Shown in pieces: positions 22,696 through 31,389 of a DNA stretch of 32,830 bases (positions are counted from its first letter, which is position 1; each line of letters opens with the position of its first letter). Made by a program: the position numbers and the translations under genes. The DNA lies in assembly GCA_903898475.1 (NCBI GenBank), contig CAIUFU010000054.1:1-32830 (forward strand), read 5' to 3'. A model generated the notes under the pieces. The model was given only the letters and a program-made list of their open reading frames with translations. It made no database searches and was not told where the DNA came from. Source of the stretch: an uncultured Alphaproteobacteria bacterium (GTDB taxonomy: Bacteria > Pseudomonadota > Alphaproteobacteria > Rickettsiales > UBA1997).

Positions 22696-23463
22696 TTACA
22701 GTGATTTTTTGCCCGGAAGTTTAGCAAAAATCGGGTCAGTAATTTTTGTCGAAAGCAAAGTTGCTAACCAAACCACGAAATAAAGCGGGAAAGGAAAAGC
22801 GATGCGTGATTTATTTTGTTCGAGTCCGCGTTTGACAATTTGCGCACATTTTTCTGGAGCCATTAAAAAAGGCATCGGAAATTCATTCACATCGGTCATC
22901 GGAGTTTTGATGTAGCCGGGGCAAATCAAATTTACCGCAATTCCAATCTTTCCCAAATTGCCGCGCAGCGCTTCGCCGTAAACGCGCACCGCAGATTTGC
23001 TGGCGGAATAAGCTGGTGAACTTGGTAAGCCGCGAAAGCCGGCGAGCGACGAAACCAAAGCGATTTGGCCGCTTCTTCTTTCTTTCATTTTCTCAATTGC
23101 TGGGTGAATCAAATTTAAAACCCCGTTCAAATTAGTAGAAAAAATTTTCTTCACCTGTGCAAAAGATTCTAAGCCGCCCGCGGTTCCGGCGGAAATTCCG
23201 GCATTGGCGATGACCAAATCTAATTCGTGATTTTCTTCAATTTTTTCGATCCAATTTTTCATCGCGACTTCATCGCAAACATCGGCAATTTCTAAAAGAA
23301 CGTTTGCTTTTAATTCCTCACAAAGAATTTTTGTCGCTTGCAATTTTTCTAAATTTCTGCCGCATAAAAATAAATTCACATTCGGCTTAGAGTAAGCAAC
23401 TGCAAGGGCGCGACCGATTCCACTGCCAGCGCCGCTAATCAAAATATTTTTGGGATTTTTCAT
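22696..23463 (-). CDS. Short-chain dehydrogenase/reductase (SDR)
   Basis: 255-aa NAD(P)-dependent oxidoreductase of the classical SDR type. Cofactor motif SGAGSGIG (10-17), NAG (87-89), catalytic Ser138/139, Y152-SAS-K156 and the CPGYIKTPM segment are all present. A hydrophobic stretch near the C-terminus (PFPLYFVVWLATLL) could form a membrane-associated helix, as in acyl- or retinol-type SDRs. Substrate unknown. It is divergent from tmk, with only two bases between the start codons, so its promoter must lie within the tmk coding region unless the mRNA is leaderless. Confidence 0.9.
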   Translation of the reverse strand: MKNPKNILISGAGSGIGRALAVAYSKPNVNLFLCGRNLEKLQATKILCEELKANVLLEIADVCDEVAMKNWIEKIEENHELDLVIANAGISAGTAGGLESFAQVKKIFSTNLNGVLNLIHPAIEKMKERRSGQIALVSSLAGFRGLPSSPAYSASKSAVRVYGEALRGNLGKIGIAVNLICPGYIKTPMTDVNEFPMPFLMAPEKCAQIVKRGLEQNKSRIAFPFPLYFVVWLATLLSTKITDPIFAKLPGKKSL

Positions 23464-23465
23464 AA

Positions 23466-24077
23466 ATGAAGTCGAAATTTATTACGTTTGAAGGAATTGA
23501 AGGCTCTGGAAAATCAACGCAAGTGAAGAAATTGCACGAGTTTTTTTTGGCAAAAAATCTAGCTTCAGTGCTAACTCGCGAACCCGGTGGAACTAGGGCA
23601 TCGGAACGCATCCGTGAAATTTTAATTGATGAAAAAATCGAAAAGCTTGAAGCAAAAACTGAATTATTTTTAAACTTCGCCGCGCGTCTAGAACATGTTG
23701 AGAAGCTGATTAAACCAAGCTTGGCACAAAAAAAAATCGTAATTTCTGACCGCTTTTTTGATTCAACTTACGCTTACCAAGGCAGCGCTTTTGGTCTTGA
23801 AGAAAAGCTGATTGACGATGTTAGAAAAATGACCATTGGCGATTTTGCACCCGACATTACTTTTTTAATTGATGTGCCGGTGGAAGTAGCATTTGCACGC
23901 ATCACCAACCGCTCTGACAATAATCGTTACGAAAAATTGGGCCTCGATTTTCATCAAAAAGTTCGTGAAGGTTTTTTGCATCTGGCGAAGAAAAATCCAC
24001 GAATTAGGTTGATTAACGGCGCACAAAATCCGCAAGAAATTTTTACAGAAATTACTCAAATCTTAACCTCAATTTAA
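23466..24077 (+). CDS. tmk: Thymidylate kinase
   Basis: Phosphorylates dTMP to dTDP in the cytoplasm for DNA synthesis. 203 aa. P-loop FEGIEGSGKST (Lys16), the LTREPGGT loop (DR-x-like TMP contact) and DRFFDSTYAYQG follow the normal order; the lid region near TNRSDNNRYEK lacks the classic Arg-rich lid but matches shorter alphaproteobacterial forms. The ATG at 23466 cannot move downstream without losing the core strand KFITFEG, so the two-base spacing from the divergent SDR start is real. Five bases separate its stop from mdh, suggesting a tmk-mdh transcript. No holB follows, although it often accompanies tmk. Confidence 0.95.
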   Translation: MKSKFITFEGIEGSGKSTQVKKLHEFFLAKNLASVLTREPGGTRASERIREILIDEKIEKLEAKTELFLNFAARLEHVEKLIKPSLAQKKIVISDRFFDSTYAYQGSAFGLEEKLIDDVRKMTIGDFAPDITFLIDVPVEVAFARITNRSDNNRYEKLGLDFHQKVREGFLHLAKKNPRIRLINGAQNPQEIFTEITQILTSI

Positions 24078-24082
24078 ATTTT

Positions 24083-25030
24083 ATGAAAAAAAGAAATAAG
24101 ATCGCTCTAGTTGGTGCAGGCAACATTGGTGGAACTCTAGCTCATTTGGCTGGATTGAAAAATCTTGGCGACATTGTGATTTTAGATGTGAACGCGGGCG
24201 TTGCTCAAGGTAAAGCTTTGGACTTAGAACAATCTTCTGTGGTTGAAGATTTTGACGCAAAGATTACCGGCACTTCTGACTATTCTGACATTGCGGGCGC
24301 CGATGTTGTAATCGTAACTGCGGGCATCGCGAGAAAGCCTGGCATGAGCCGCGATGACTTGATGGCGACCAACACTTCAATCATTAAATCAGTTGCCGAA
24401 GGGATCAAAAAACATGCGCCCGATGCATTTGTAATTGTCATTACCAACCCTTTGGACGCGATGGTTTATGTGATGCAAAAAGTTTCAGGGCTTCCAGCTC
24501 ACAAAGTGGTGGGAATGGCTGGCGTGCTTGACTCGGCAAGAATGTCACTTTTTTTGGCGCAAGAATTTAACGTTTCAGTTGAAGACGTAAATGCCTTCGT
24601 TTTGGGCGGACATGGCGACACCATGGTGCCACTAATTCGTTACTCTTCAGTTGCTGGGATTCCAGTGCCTGACTTGATCGAAATGGGTTGGACAACCAAA
24701 ACTAAAATCGATGAAATCGTACAAAGAACTCGGGATGGCGGTGCAGAAATCGTGAAACTTTTGGGCACCGGTTCAGCATTTTACGCGCCAGCTTCTTCAG
24801 CAATTTTGATGGCTGAAAGCTACCTTTTTGACAAAAGAAAAGTTCTGCCAGTTGCAGCAAGTTTGAACGGCGAATATGGCGTCAAAGACATGTATATCGG
24901 CGTTCCAGCGGTTATTGGTAAAAACGGTGTGGAGAAAATTGTTGAGATCAAATTGAACTCACAAGAACTCACAATGTTTAATCGCTCGGTGGATGCGGTT
25001 AAGAAATTGATCGAAGAAGTTAAGTTGTAA
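24083..25030 (+). CDS. mdh: Malate dehydrogenase
   Basis: NAD-dependent oxidation of malate to oxaloacetate in the TCA cycle. 315 aa, lactate/malate dehydrogenase family, LDH-like (MDH type 3) branch common in Alphaproteobacteria. NAD-binding GAGNIGGT (11-18), substrate-discriminating ARKPGMSR with Arg at the position where lactate dehydrogenases carry Gln, ITNPLDAM, and catalytic His177 in GGHGDT are all present. It lies five bases after tmk with no Shine-Dalgarno sequence. In many alphaproteobacteria mdh precedes sucCD; here a hairpin and ftsI follow. Confidence 0.95.
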   Translation: MKKRNKIALVGAGNIGGTLAHLAGLKNLGDIVILDVNAGVAQGKALDLEQSSVVEDFDAKITGTSDYSDIAGADVVIVTAGIARKPGMSRDDLMATNTSIIKSVAEGIKKHAPDAFVIVITNPLDAMVYVMQKVSGLPAHKVVGMAGVLDSARMSLFLAQEFNVSVEDVNAFVLGGHGDTMVPLIRYSSVAGIPVPDLIEMGWTTKTKIDEIVQRTRDGGAEIVKLLGTGSAFYAPASSAILMAESYLFDKRKVLPVAASLNGEYGVKDMYIGVPAVIGKNGVEKIVEIKLNSQELTMFNRSVDAVKKLIEEVKL

Positions 25031-25035
25031 AGATT

Positions 25036-25070
25036 AGCAGGGCCAGTCATGAAATCATGATTGGCCTGCT
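25036..25070 (+). promoter_or_regulatory. Long hairpin between mdh and ftsI
   Basis: Arms 25036-25052 and 25055-25070 form a 16-bp stem with one bulged G and one G-U pair. There is no U-run after it (TCTAGCGC follows), and the ftsI start is only 14 bases away, so it looks more like an mRNA processing, stabilising or attenuating structure than a full terminator. Confidence 0.6.
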
Positions 25071-25084
25071 TCTAGCGCAAGCAG

Positions 25085-26674
25085 ATGAGCAACATCGAAA
25101 TCAAAAAATCCAGACTCGCCTTTATCTATTTCTGCATTTTAACAGCGTTTTGCGTTATTATTTTGCGGATGATTTTCATCGTTGCTTTTGGTGACAAAGT
25201 AAAAATCAGTGGCATTTACGATCCTCGTTTGGCGGGGCGTCGCGCTAATATTTACGATCGAAATGATGTTTTAGTTGCGACCGATTTGAAGACCAAATCG
25301 CTTTATGTCAGCAGTGTTTTAGTGAAAAATCCTCAAGCGATTTCTAAAGGCTTGGCGGCGATTTTTCCCGACCTTTCTTACGCTGAAATTCTCAAAAAAA
25401 TCTCTGAGGGAAAAAATAGTAAACAATGGATTCTAATCAGGCGCAACCTGACTCCAACCCAAGTTGAAAATGTGCAAAATATGCAAATGGCGGGGCTGCT
25501 TTTTGAAGATGATCGCATTCGGGTTTACCCACAAAAATCAATCGCCAGTCACTTTGTTGGTTACGTTGATTTAGACCGCAAAGGCTTGGCGGGCATGGAG
25601 ATGCAGTATGATCGCAAATTGATGCGGGGAGATGATTTGCATTTGGCGCTTGATGTGCGTGTGCAAGATATTTTGCATGATGAGTTGGTTAATGGCATTG
25701 AAGAATTTCGCGCTAAAGCAGCGGCTGGCGTGGTGATGGATGTAAATACCGGTGAGATTCTGGCGCTTTCATCGCTGCCAGAATTTGATCCGAATTTGCA
25801 ACATGAAGCAGATCCAGATGAGCGTTTCAACCGCGTCACTAACGGCGTTTATGAACTTGGTTCGGTGTTTAAAGTATTTACCAACACCACAGCTTTTGAA
25901 AAAGATTTGGTCAAAATGAATGACTCTTTCAACGTGCGCGACCCGATAAAATATGGGCGCTTCTCGATTAAAGATGACCATCCTTTTAAAGATGACATGA
26001 CGGTTGCGGAAATTTTTGATCACTCTTCCAACATCGGAACTGTCAAAATCGCTGCCAAAATTGGCATTGAAAATCAGAAAGAATCTTTGGCGAAATTGGG
26101 TTTGTTGAAAAAAATCGACACTGAATTTCCTGGCCTCGGCAAGCCAATTTATCCGCGCACTTGGAGCGAAATTAGTCTTTACACAATCGCTTACGGACAT
26201 GGCATTGCAATCACGCCGCTGCATTTAGCTACCGCAGTTTCGGCGATTGTAAATGGTGGAACTTTGCACAATCCGTCTTTCTTAAAATTAGATGAGCAGC
26301 CAAGCGGCAAAAGAGTAATCAAGGAATCAACGTCAGACACCATGCGTCAAATGTTGCGTAGTGTGGCAATTGATGGAACTGGTAAAAAAGCTAACATCGA
26401 AGGTTACGAAGTCGGTGGAAAAACTGGTACGGCAAACCGCGCTGAATCTGGCGGCTACAACGAAAGCCAAACCATGGCGTCTTTTGTTGCGGTGTTTCCG
26501 ATGTCGAGTCCGAAATATTTGGTTTACGTGATTTTTGATCGCCCGAATTACAGCTTTAATACTGGTGGGATGGTCGCGGCTCCTGTTGCCGGGAGGGTAG
26601 TGAAAAATATCGCACCACTTTTAGGAGTGCGCCCGCAGATCAATGCGGCACCTGTGGCAGAGAAAAAATTATAA
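25085..26674 (+). CDS. ftsI: Penicillin-binding protein 3, division transpeptidase
   Basis: Septal peptidoglycan transpeptidase of the divisome. 529 aa. N-terminal membrane anchor (about 10-35), pedestal domain with AGRRANIYDRN, then the transpeptidase domain with S260-V-F-K263, S314-S-N316 and K446-T-G448. HSSNIGTVK and YGHGIAITPLHLA are typical FtsI elements and separate it from the MrdA-type enzyme at 1580. The gene is not in a mraZ/mraW/ftsL/murE cluster, its usual home; mdh precedes it. It converges on trmL with just two bases between stop codons, so both transcripts probably overlap at their 3' ends. Confidence 0.93.
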   Translation: MSNIEIKKSRLAFIYFCILTAFCVIILRMIFIVAFGDKVKISGIYDPRLAGRRANIYDRNDVLVATDLKTKSLYVSSVLVKNPQAISKGLAAIFPDLSYAEILKKISEGKNSKQWILIRRNLTPTQVENVQNMQMAGLLFEDDRIRVYPQKSIASHFVGYVDLDRKGLAGMEMQYDRKLMRGDDLHLALDVRVQDILHDELVNGIEEFRAKAAAGVVMDVNTGEILALSSLPEFDPNLQHEADPDERFNRVTNGVYELGSVFKVFTNTTAFEKDLVKMNDSFNVRDPIKYGRFSIKDDHPFKDDMTVAEIFDHSSNIGTVKIAAKIGIENQKESLAKLGLLKKIDTEFPGLGKPIYPRTWSEISLYTIAYGHGIAITPLHLATAVSAIVNGGTLHNPSFLKLDEQPSGKRVIKESTSDTMRQMLRSVAIDGTGKKANIEGYEVGGKTGTANRAESGGYNESQTMASFVAVFPMSSPKYLVYVIFDRPNYSFNTGGMVAAPVAGRVVKNIAPLLGVRPQINAAPVAEKKL

Positions 26675-26676
26675 AT

Positions 26677-27120
26677 TTATTTCACCGCGCGCGCTAAAAT
26701 GATGCCGCAAGAAATTGCCACATTGAGTGAGCGCATTTGATTTTTCATTGGAATAAAAACTCTTTCATGCGCTGATGCGGCTACGTCATCTGGCACTCCG
26801 GCGCTTTCACGGCCGAACATCAAAACATCATTTTCAACAAAATTAAATTTGCGGTAATCGACGCTGGCTTTGGTTGAAGCTAAAATTAAGCGCTGATTTT
26901 TTGCTAAAATTTCTGAGGCAAAAAAATCTTCGAAAGAAGCGTGACGAAAAATTTTGGCGTGGTGAATGTAATCTAGCGCTGATTTTTTTACGCGTTGCAT
27001 ATCAAGCGGAAAACCGCAGGGCTCAATGATGTGCAGCTCAGAATCAAAACAAACACAAGTGCGAATTATGGTGCCGACATTGCCGGCAATATCAGGTTGG
27101 TAAAGTGCAATTTTTGTCAT
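26677..27120 (-). CDS. trmL: tRNA (cytidine/uridine-34-2'-O)-methyltransferase
   Basis: SPOUT-class methyltransferase that modifies the wobble base of tRNA-Leu isoacceptors with S-adenosylmethionine. 147 aa, single trefoil-knot domain. Landmarks: MTKIALYQPDIAGNVGTIIRTC at the N-terminus, CGFPLD and DYIHH, FGRESAGVP, and the knot IPM-x6-SLNVAISCGI. It converges on ftsI and lies divergent from fdx across a very AT-rich 118-bp gap that must hold both promoters. Confidence 0.9.
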   Translation of the reverse strand: MTKIALYQPDIAGNVGTIIRTCVCFDSELHIIEPCGFPLDMQRVKKSALDYIHHAKIFRHASFEDFFASEILAKNQRLILASTKASVDYRKFNFVENDVLMFGRESAGVPDDVAASAHERVFIPMKNQMRSLNVAISCGIILARAVK

Positions 27121-27238
27121 GCTTTTGGTACAAAATTTTTCTTTTTAAAAAACAGTTTCAAAATTCTTTATTTCTAAAATCCTGTTTTTATAAACTTTTT
27201 TTCACAAATTTTTTTCACCTTCCATTCCTAGAAAATCA

Positions 27239-27574
27239 ATGTCTCAAACTGTTAAAATCATTTTTATTTGCAAAGGAGAAAAGAAGGAATTTCAAGTTCC
27301 TCTTGGTACCACAGTTCTTGAAGCTGCTCATAATAACGATATCAATTTGGAAGGCGCCTGCGAAGGATCGCTAGCTTGTTCAACTTGTCACGTAGTAGTT
27401 GATAAAAGCTTTTACGACATGCTGGAAGCGCCAAATGAAGATGAAGAAGACATGCTTGATTTAGCCTTTGGACTAACTCCAACTTCCAGACTTGGTTGCC
27501 AGATTGTGATGACCAAAGAATTGGATGGGTTAACTCTAGTGGTTCCTGACGAAACTCGTAACGTATCAATTTAA
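27239..27574 (+). CDS. fdx: [2Fe-2S] ferredoxin, ISC/adrenodoxin type
   Basis: Electron carrier for iron-sulfur cluster assembly. 111 aa. Cluster ligands C41-x5-C47-x2-C50-x36-C87 fit the adrenodoxin-type spacing, with CSTCHV and the acidic partner-binding segment EAPNEDEEDMLD. The usual isc neighbours (hscA, hscB, iscU) are not in the window. No Shine-Dalgarno sequence. It is followed after 24 bp by the DUF2125-like gene, probably as one transcript with prmC. Confidence 0.93.
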   Translation: MSQTVKIIFICKGEKKEFQVPLGTTVLEAAHNNDINLEGACEGSLACSTCHVVVDKSFYDMLEAPNEDEEDMLDLAFGLTPTSRLGCQIVMTKELDGLTLVVPDETRNVSI

Positions 27575-27598
27575 CACTTAACAAAAATCAAACTTCTT

Positions 27599-28999
27599 AT
27601 GAGCAAAAACGCATTAGTGAAATTTGTGATTCTTTTAGTTGTAGTAACTCTGGTCTACAGCGTGTTCTGGTTCTTCAAAACCGGTCAATTACACAAGCAA
27701 GTTGAGAACTTCATCAATCAAAATAGCAACTACGTCTCAGTTGGTGAAGTTGCTGTTTCAGGCTTTCCGCTAACTCAAACAGTTACGATCAAAGATTTGA
27801 AATTCACTCTTCCAGGAGCATTGCTAAGCAAGCGTCAAACTCTGGTTAAACATCTTGAAGCTAAAGCCGGAATTTTTTCTTCTGATTTCGCCGTTACTTT
27901 GCCAGAGGGTGTTTTGGTTCAAGATTCTGACAATGTTGCATCAGCTGTTGAATTCAGCAAAGAACCTGAGATCAGCATTTCAGTTGCTGATGGCAGAATT
28001 GCTAAATTTAGTTACCTAGATTTCGGTTACAGAATTTCTGACCTTGAAAAAAATACTATCTATGCCGCAAGCAGCTCAACTATCACTCTTGAGTCTGTGA
28101 TTGGTTCTGAAGATAAAGTCACAACTAAAATCAGTGCCAACATCAAAGATATCGAAGGTTTCGATGTTGTTGATATTTACAGAAATGTTTTCGAGAAAAA
28201 AATTACCGAAGGTTTAAAAACCGGAGAAATCGTTTTGGGTAGCGCTACTGTTGCTACTGATCCAGCAGCAGCTCCAGTAGTTGCTGCAGATGGTTCGGTT
28301 GTTGCTCCTGCTGCTGATGCATCTGCCGTTCCGGCTGCTCCAGTTGCCGCTGCTGATGCAGCAGCTGTTGTTGCTGCTGAGGCTCCTTTGGCTCCAATTG
28401 ATCCTATAGCTCCGGCTAAAGCGGATGATAAACTTGCTGCAACTGCTACCGACACTAACTTAGTGAAAAGCAACTTTATGGCAGAAATCGAATATTCTTT
28501 GATGCCAAATAAAGATGATCAAAAAGCGCAAATTCCAACTGATCCAACTCAAATCCAAGAAGTTCCAGCGCAACATAACAAAGTGATTAAAGTTACGAGC
28601 CTAGAATTTTCTAACCCACTTTACAAAGTTAGCATTAATGGCGAAATGAACGCTCTTGCTGACGACAATATGCCTTCTGGTTCATTGGCAATCAAAGTGG
28701 AAAAAATTGATAATTTGATCAATCACTTGGTGTTGCACTTGGGTCAAATGACTGAGAAAAAACCGGTGACCACCGAAGTTCAATCAGTTGATTTGGCTGG
28801 AAACGGCACTTTAACTGAAGATGCTTACCAAAATTTCTTGAAGAAATTTTCAGCAAGCTTGGGTTTGGTTGCTAAAGAAGTGGCAGCTAAAAATGCAGTT
28901 AGCAAAGATGATGTTGCTCAGTTTGACATCAGAAGAGAGAAAAATTTGGAATTCTTGGTTAACGAAACCTCGATTCGTGAAATTCTTGGAAAATTCTAA
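27599..28999 (+). CDS. DUF2125-like membrane-anchored periplasmic protein
   Basis: 466 aa. An N-terminal hydrophobic anchor (about 8-27, FVILLVVVTLVYSVFWF) is followed by YWF/KTGQL and SGFPLTQTVTIKDLKF. These resemble the start of the alphaproteobacterial DUF2125 family, which has W-F near the membrane and a GFP motif. The rest is predicted beta-rich. Residues about 222-285 form an Ala/Val/Pro low-complexity linker, encoded by GCT/GCA-rich DNA at 28250-28440, that separates two folded parts. The function of the family is not established; a periplasmic envelope role is inferred. It sits between fdx and prmC, with three bases before prmC. Confidence 0.65.
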   Translation: MSKNALVKFVILLVVVTLVYSVFWFFKTGQLHKQVENFINQNSNYVSVGEVAVSGFPLTQTVTIKDLKFTLPGALLSKRQTLVKHLEAKAGIFSSDFAVTLPEGVLVQDSDNVASAVEFSKEPEISISVADGRIAKFSYLDFGYRISDLEKNTIYAASSSTITLESVIGSEDKVTTKISANIKDIEGFDVVDIYRNVFEKKITEGLKTGEIVLGSATVATDPAAAPVVAADGSVVAPAADASAVPAAPVAAADAAAVVAAEAPLAPIDPIAPAKADDKLAATATDTNLVKSNFMAEIEYSLMPNKDDQKAQIPTDPTQIQEVPAQHNKVIKVTSLEFSNPLYKVSINGEMNALADDNMPSGSLAIKVEKIDNLINHLVLHLGQMTEKKPVTTEVQSVDLAGNGTLTEDAYQNFLKKFSASLGLVAKEVAAKNAVSKDDVAQFDIRREKNLEFLVNETSIREILGKF

Positions 29000-29002
29000 T
29001 AA

Positions 29003-29848
29003 ATGAAAATCTCCAGCGCTCTAGCGCAAGCAAGGCTGGAGTTAGATTCAAAGGGCGTGAGTAGCAGTAAATTAGATTCACTAATTTTACTCTCTCACGC
29101 CCTTTTAGTTTCTAAGGAGCAGGTGATTTTTAATCCTGATCGCGAAATAGATGCGAGCCAGCAAAAAGTTTTTTTCGATTTAATCGCCCGCCGTGCGGCT
29201 CGTGAGCCAGTTTCTCACCTAATCAATAAAAGAGAATTTTTTGGTGAAGATTTTTTTGTTAGTAAAGATGTGCTCGATCCTCGCCCCGATTCAGAAAGTT
29301 TGATCGAATTAGTTTTTAAAACTTTCTTAGATAAAAATCAGAAACTAAAAATTTTGGAAGTTGGAGTTGGTTCGGGATGTCTAATTATTACTCTGCTTAA
29401 AGCTTACAAATCAGCGGATGCAATTGGTGTCGATATTAGCGAAAAAGCTCTAAAAATTTGTCAGAAAAATGCCGGAACTCATCAAGTAGAAAATCGTTTA
29501 AACCTACGAAAATCCGATCTTTTTTCCGCACTAAATCAAAATGAAAAATTAGATTTAATCATCTCCAACCCGCCTTACATTCCCTCGCAAGACATTGAAA
29601 ACCTAGAGCCAGAAGTAAAAATTCACGAGCCAAGAAATGCTCTTGATGGCGGATTAGATGGTTTGGATTTTTACAAAAAAATCGCCATTGATGCGAAAAA
29701 TTTTCTCAATGAAAATGGTAAAATAATTTTAGAAATTGGTTTTGGGCAAGAGCAAGAGATCATCGAGATTTTTGAAAAAGCAGGTTGGGCGTTTAATAGC
29801 TGGAACCTTGATTTGTCAGGCGTAGTCCGCTCTTTGTGTTTTAAATAA
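29003..29848 (+). CDS. prmC: Release factor glutamine methyltransferase
   Basis: Methylates the GGQ glutamine of release factors RF1 and RF2 with S-adenosylmethionine, helping translation termination. 281 aa. N-terminal helical domain (about 1-85), then a Rossmann methyltransferase with EVGVGSGC (SAM-binding) and N189-PPY192 (substrate amide binding), followed by EPRNALDGGLDGLDFYK, all diagnostic. The partner gene prfA, commonly adjacent, is absent; instead it ends the fdx transcript. The atpD promoter follows at 29887. Confidence 0.95.
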   Translation: MKISSALAQARLELDSKGVSSSKLDSLILLSHALLVSKEQVIFNPDREIDASQQKVFFDLIARRAAREPVSHLINKREFFGEDFFVSKDVLDPRPDSESLIELVFKTFLDKNQKLKILEVGVGSGCLIITLLKAYKSADAIGVDISEKALKICQKNAGTHQVENRLNLRKSDLFSALNQNEKLDLIISNPPYIPSQDIENLEPEVKIHEPRNALDGGLDGLDFYKKIAIDAKNFLNENGKIILEIGFGQEQEIIEIFEKAGWAFNSWNLDLSGVVRSLCFK

Positions 29849-29886
29849 ATTTTTTTAGCTTAAGCAAGATCAAGCCCGATTTCTGC

Positions 29887-29922
29887 TTGCACTTTGTTTT
29901 TCGATTTTTAGATTGCGCGCCC
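29887..29922 (+). promoter_or_regulatory. Predicted atpDC promoter
   Basis: TTGCAC (29887-29892), 16 bp, TAGATT (29909-29914), GCGCGCCC (29915-29922), giving a leader of about 40 nt. The -10 plus GC block is identical over 14 bases to the ABC-F promoter at 6897-6910. An own promoter here indicates atpDC is expressed independently of the other ATP synthase genes. Confidence 0.65.
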
Positions 29923-29960
29923 TTCTTACAAAGCTCTCTCCCCCATAAATTTTTTAACAA

Positions 29961-31385
29961 ATGAAAAATACAGGAAAAATCACGCAGGTAATTTCTGCTG
30001 TCGTTGACGTGGAATTTGCAAATGGCGAAATGCCGGCGATCTACAATGCGCTTGAATGCCAAAATAACGGCAAAAAATTGGTGATGGAAGTTGCGCTTCA
30101 CATCGGTGAAAAAACAATTCGCGCGATCGCGATGGATTCTACTGAAGGCTTAACTCGCGGCTCTGAAGTTATCGACACTGGTCGACCAATTTCAGTTCCA
30201 GTTGGTGAAGGCACGCTGGGCCGCATCATGAACGTAATTGGTGAACCAATTGACGAAAAAGGACCAATCGAAACTAAAGAATTAAATTCAATTCACGCTG
30301 AAGCTCCACCACTTTCTGAGCAAGCAACTGAAACTGAAATTTTGGTAACTGGCATTAAAGTTATCGACCTTTTGGCCCCTTATTCAAAAGGTGGAAAAAT
30401 CGGTTTGTTCGGTGGTGCTGGTGTGGGCAAAACAGTTTTGATTATGGAATTGATCAACAACGTTGCCAAAGCGCACTCTGGTTACTCAGTGTTTGCCGGT
30501 GTGGGTGAAAGAACTCGTGAAGGAAACGATCTTTACCACGAGATGATGGATTCTGGTGTTATCGACATCAATAATTTGAAAAATTCAAAAGTAGCACTTG
30601 TTTACGGACAAATGAACGAACCACCTGGAGCTCGCGCTCGTGTTGCTTTGACTGGTCTTACTCAAGCTGAATATTTCCGTGATAAAGAAGGTCGCGACGT
30701 GCTTTTCTTCGTAGACAACATTTTCCGTTTCACTCAAGCCGGTTCTGAAGTTTCTGCATTGTTGGGTCGTATCCCTTCAGCTGTAGGTTACCAGCCAACT
30801 CTTGCGACTGAAATGGGGATGATGCAAGAAAGAATTACCTCAACTAAAAGCGGTTCAATCACTTCAGTTCAAGCCATCTACGTGCCTGCGGACGATTTGA
30901 CAGATCCGGCTCCGGCAACTTCATTCTCGCACTTGGACGCAACAACAGTTCTTTCACGTCAGATCGCTGAAATTGGTATTTACCCAGCGGTTGATCCACT
31001 GGATTCAACTTCGCGCATCCTTGATCCGCGTATCGTTGGCCAAGAGCACTACGACATCGCTCGTGAAGTTCAAAAAATTCTACAAGCTTACAAATCACTC
31101 CAAGACATCATCGCGATTCTTGGTATGGACGAGCTTTCTGAAGAAGATAAATTAACTGTGGCACGCGCTAGAAAAATTCAGCGTTTCTTGTCACAACCTT
31201 TCCACGTTGCCGAAGTTTTCACTGGCGCGCCAGGAAAATGGGTATCTTTGAAAGATACCATCAACAGCTTTAAAGAAATCGTTACAGGAAAATATGATTA
31301 CCTTCCTGAATCGGCATTCTACATGGTTGGCGGTATTGAAGAAGCAATCGCTAAAGGTGAAAAAATCTTGAAAGAAACTAAGTAA
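29961..31385 (+). CDS. atpD: ATP synthase F1 subunit beta
   Basis: Catalytic subunit of F1, making ATP on the cytoplasmic face of the inner membrane. 474 aa, full length. Walker A GGAGVGKT (151-158, Lys157), GERTREGNDLYHEM with the catalytic Glu, the Walker B strand LFFVDNIFRF and SALLGRIPSAVGYQPTLATEMG are intact. It starts about 40 nt after its own promoter, without a Shine-Dalgarno sequence. The usual upstream genes atpH, atpA and atpG are not here; prmC is. Only atpC follows, four bases away. Confidence 0.97.
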   Translation: MKNTGKITQVISAVVDVEFANGEMPAIYNALECQNNGKKLVMEVALHIGEKTIRAIAMDSTEGLTRGSEVIDTGRPISVPVGEGTLGRIMNVIGEPIDEKGPIETKELNSIHAEAPPLSEQATETEILVTGIKVIDLLAPYSKGGKIGLFGGAGVGKTVLIMELINNVAKAHSGYSVFAGVGERTREGNDLYHEMMDSGVIDINNLKNSKVALVYGQMNEPPGARARVALTGLTQAEYFRDKEGRDVLFFVDNIFRFTQAGSEVSALLGRIPSAVGYQPTLATEMGMMQERITSTKSGSITSVQAIYVPADDLTDPAPATSFSHLDATTVLSRQIAEIGIYPAVDPLDSTSRILDPRIVGQEHYDIAREVQKILQAYKSLQDIIAILGMDELSEEDKLTVARARKIQRFLSQPFHVAEVFTGAPGKWVSLKDTINSFKEIVTGKYDYLPESAFYMVGGIEEAIAKGEKILKETK

Positions 31386-31389
31386 TTTC

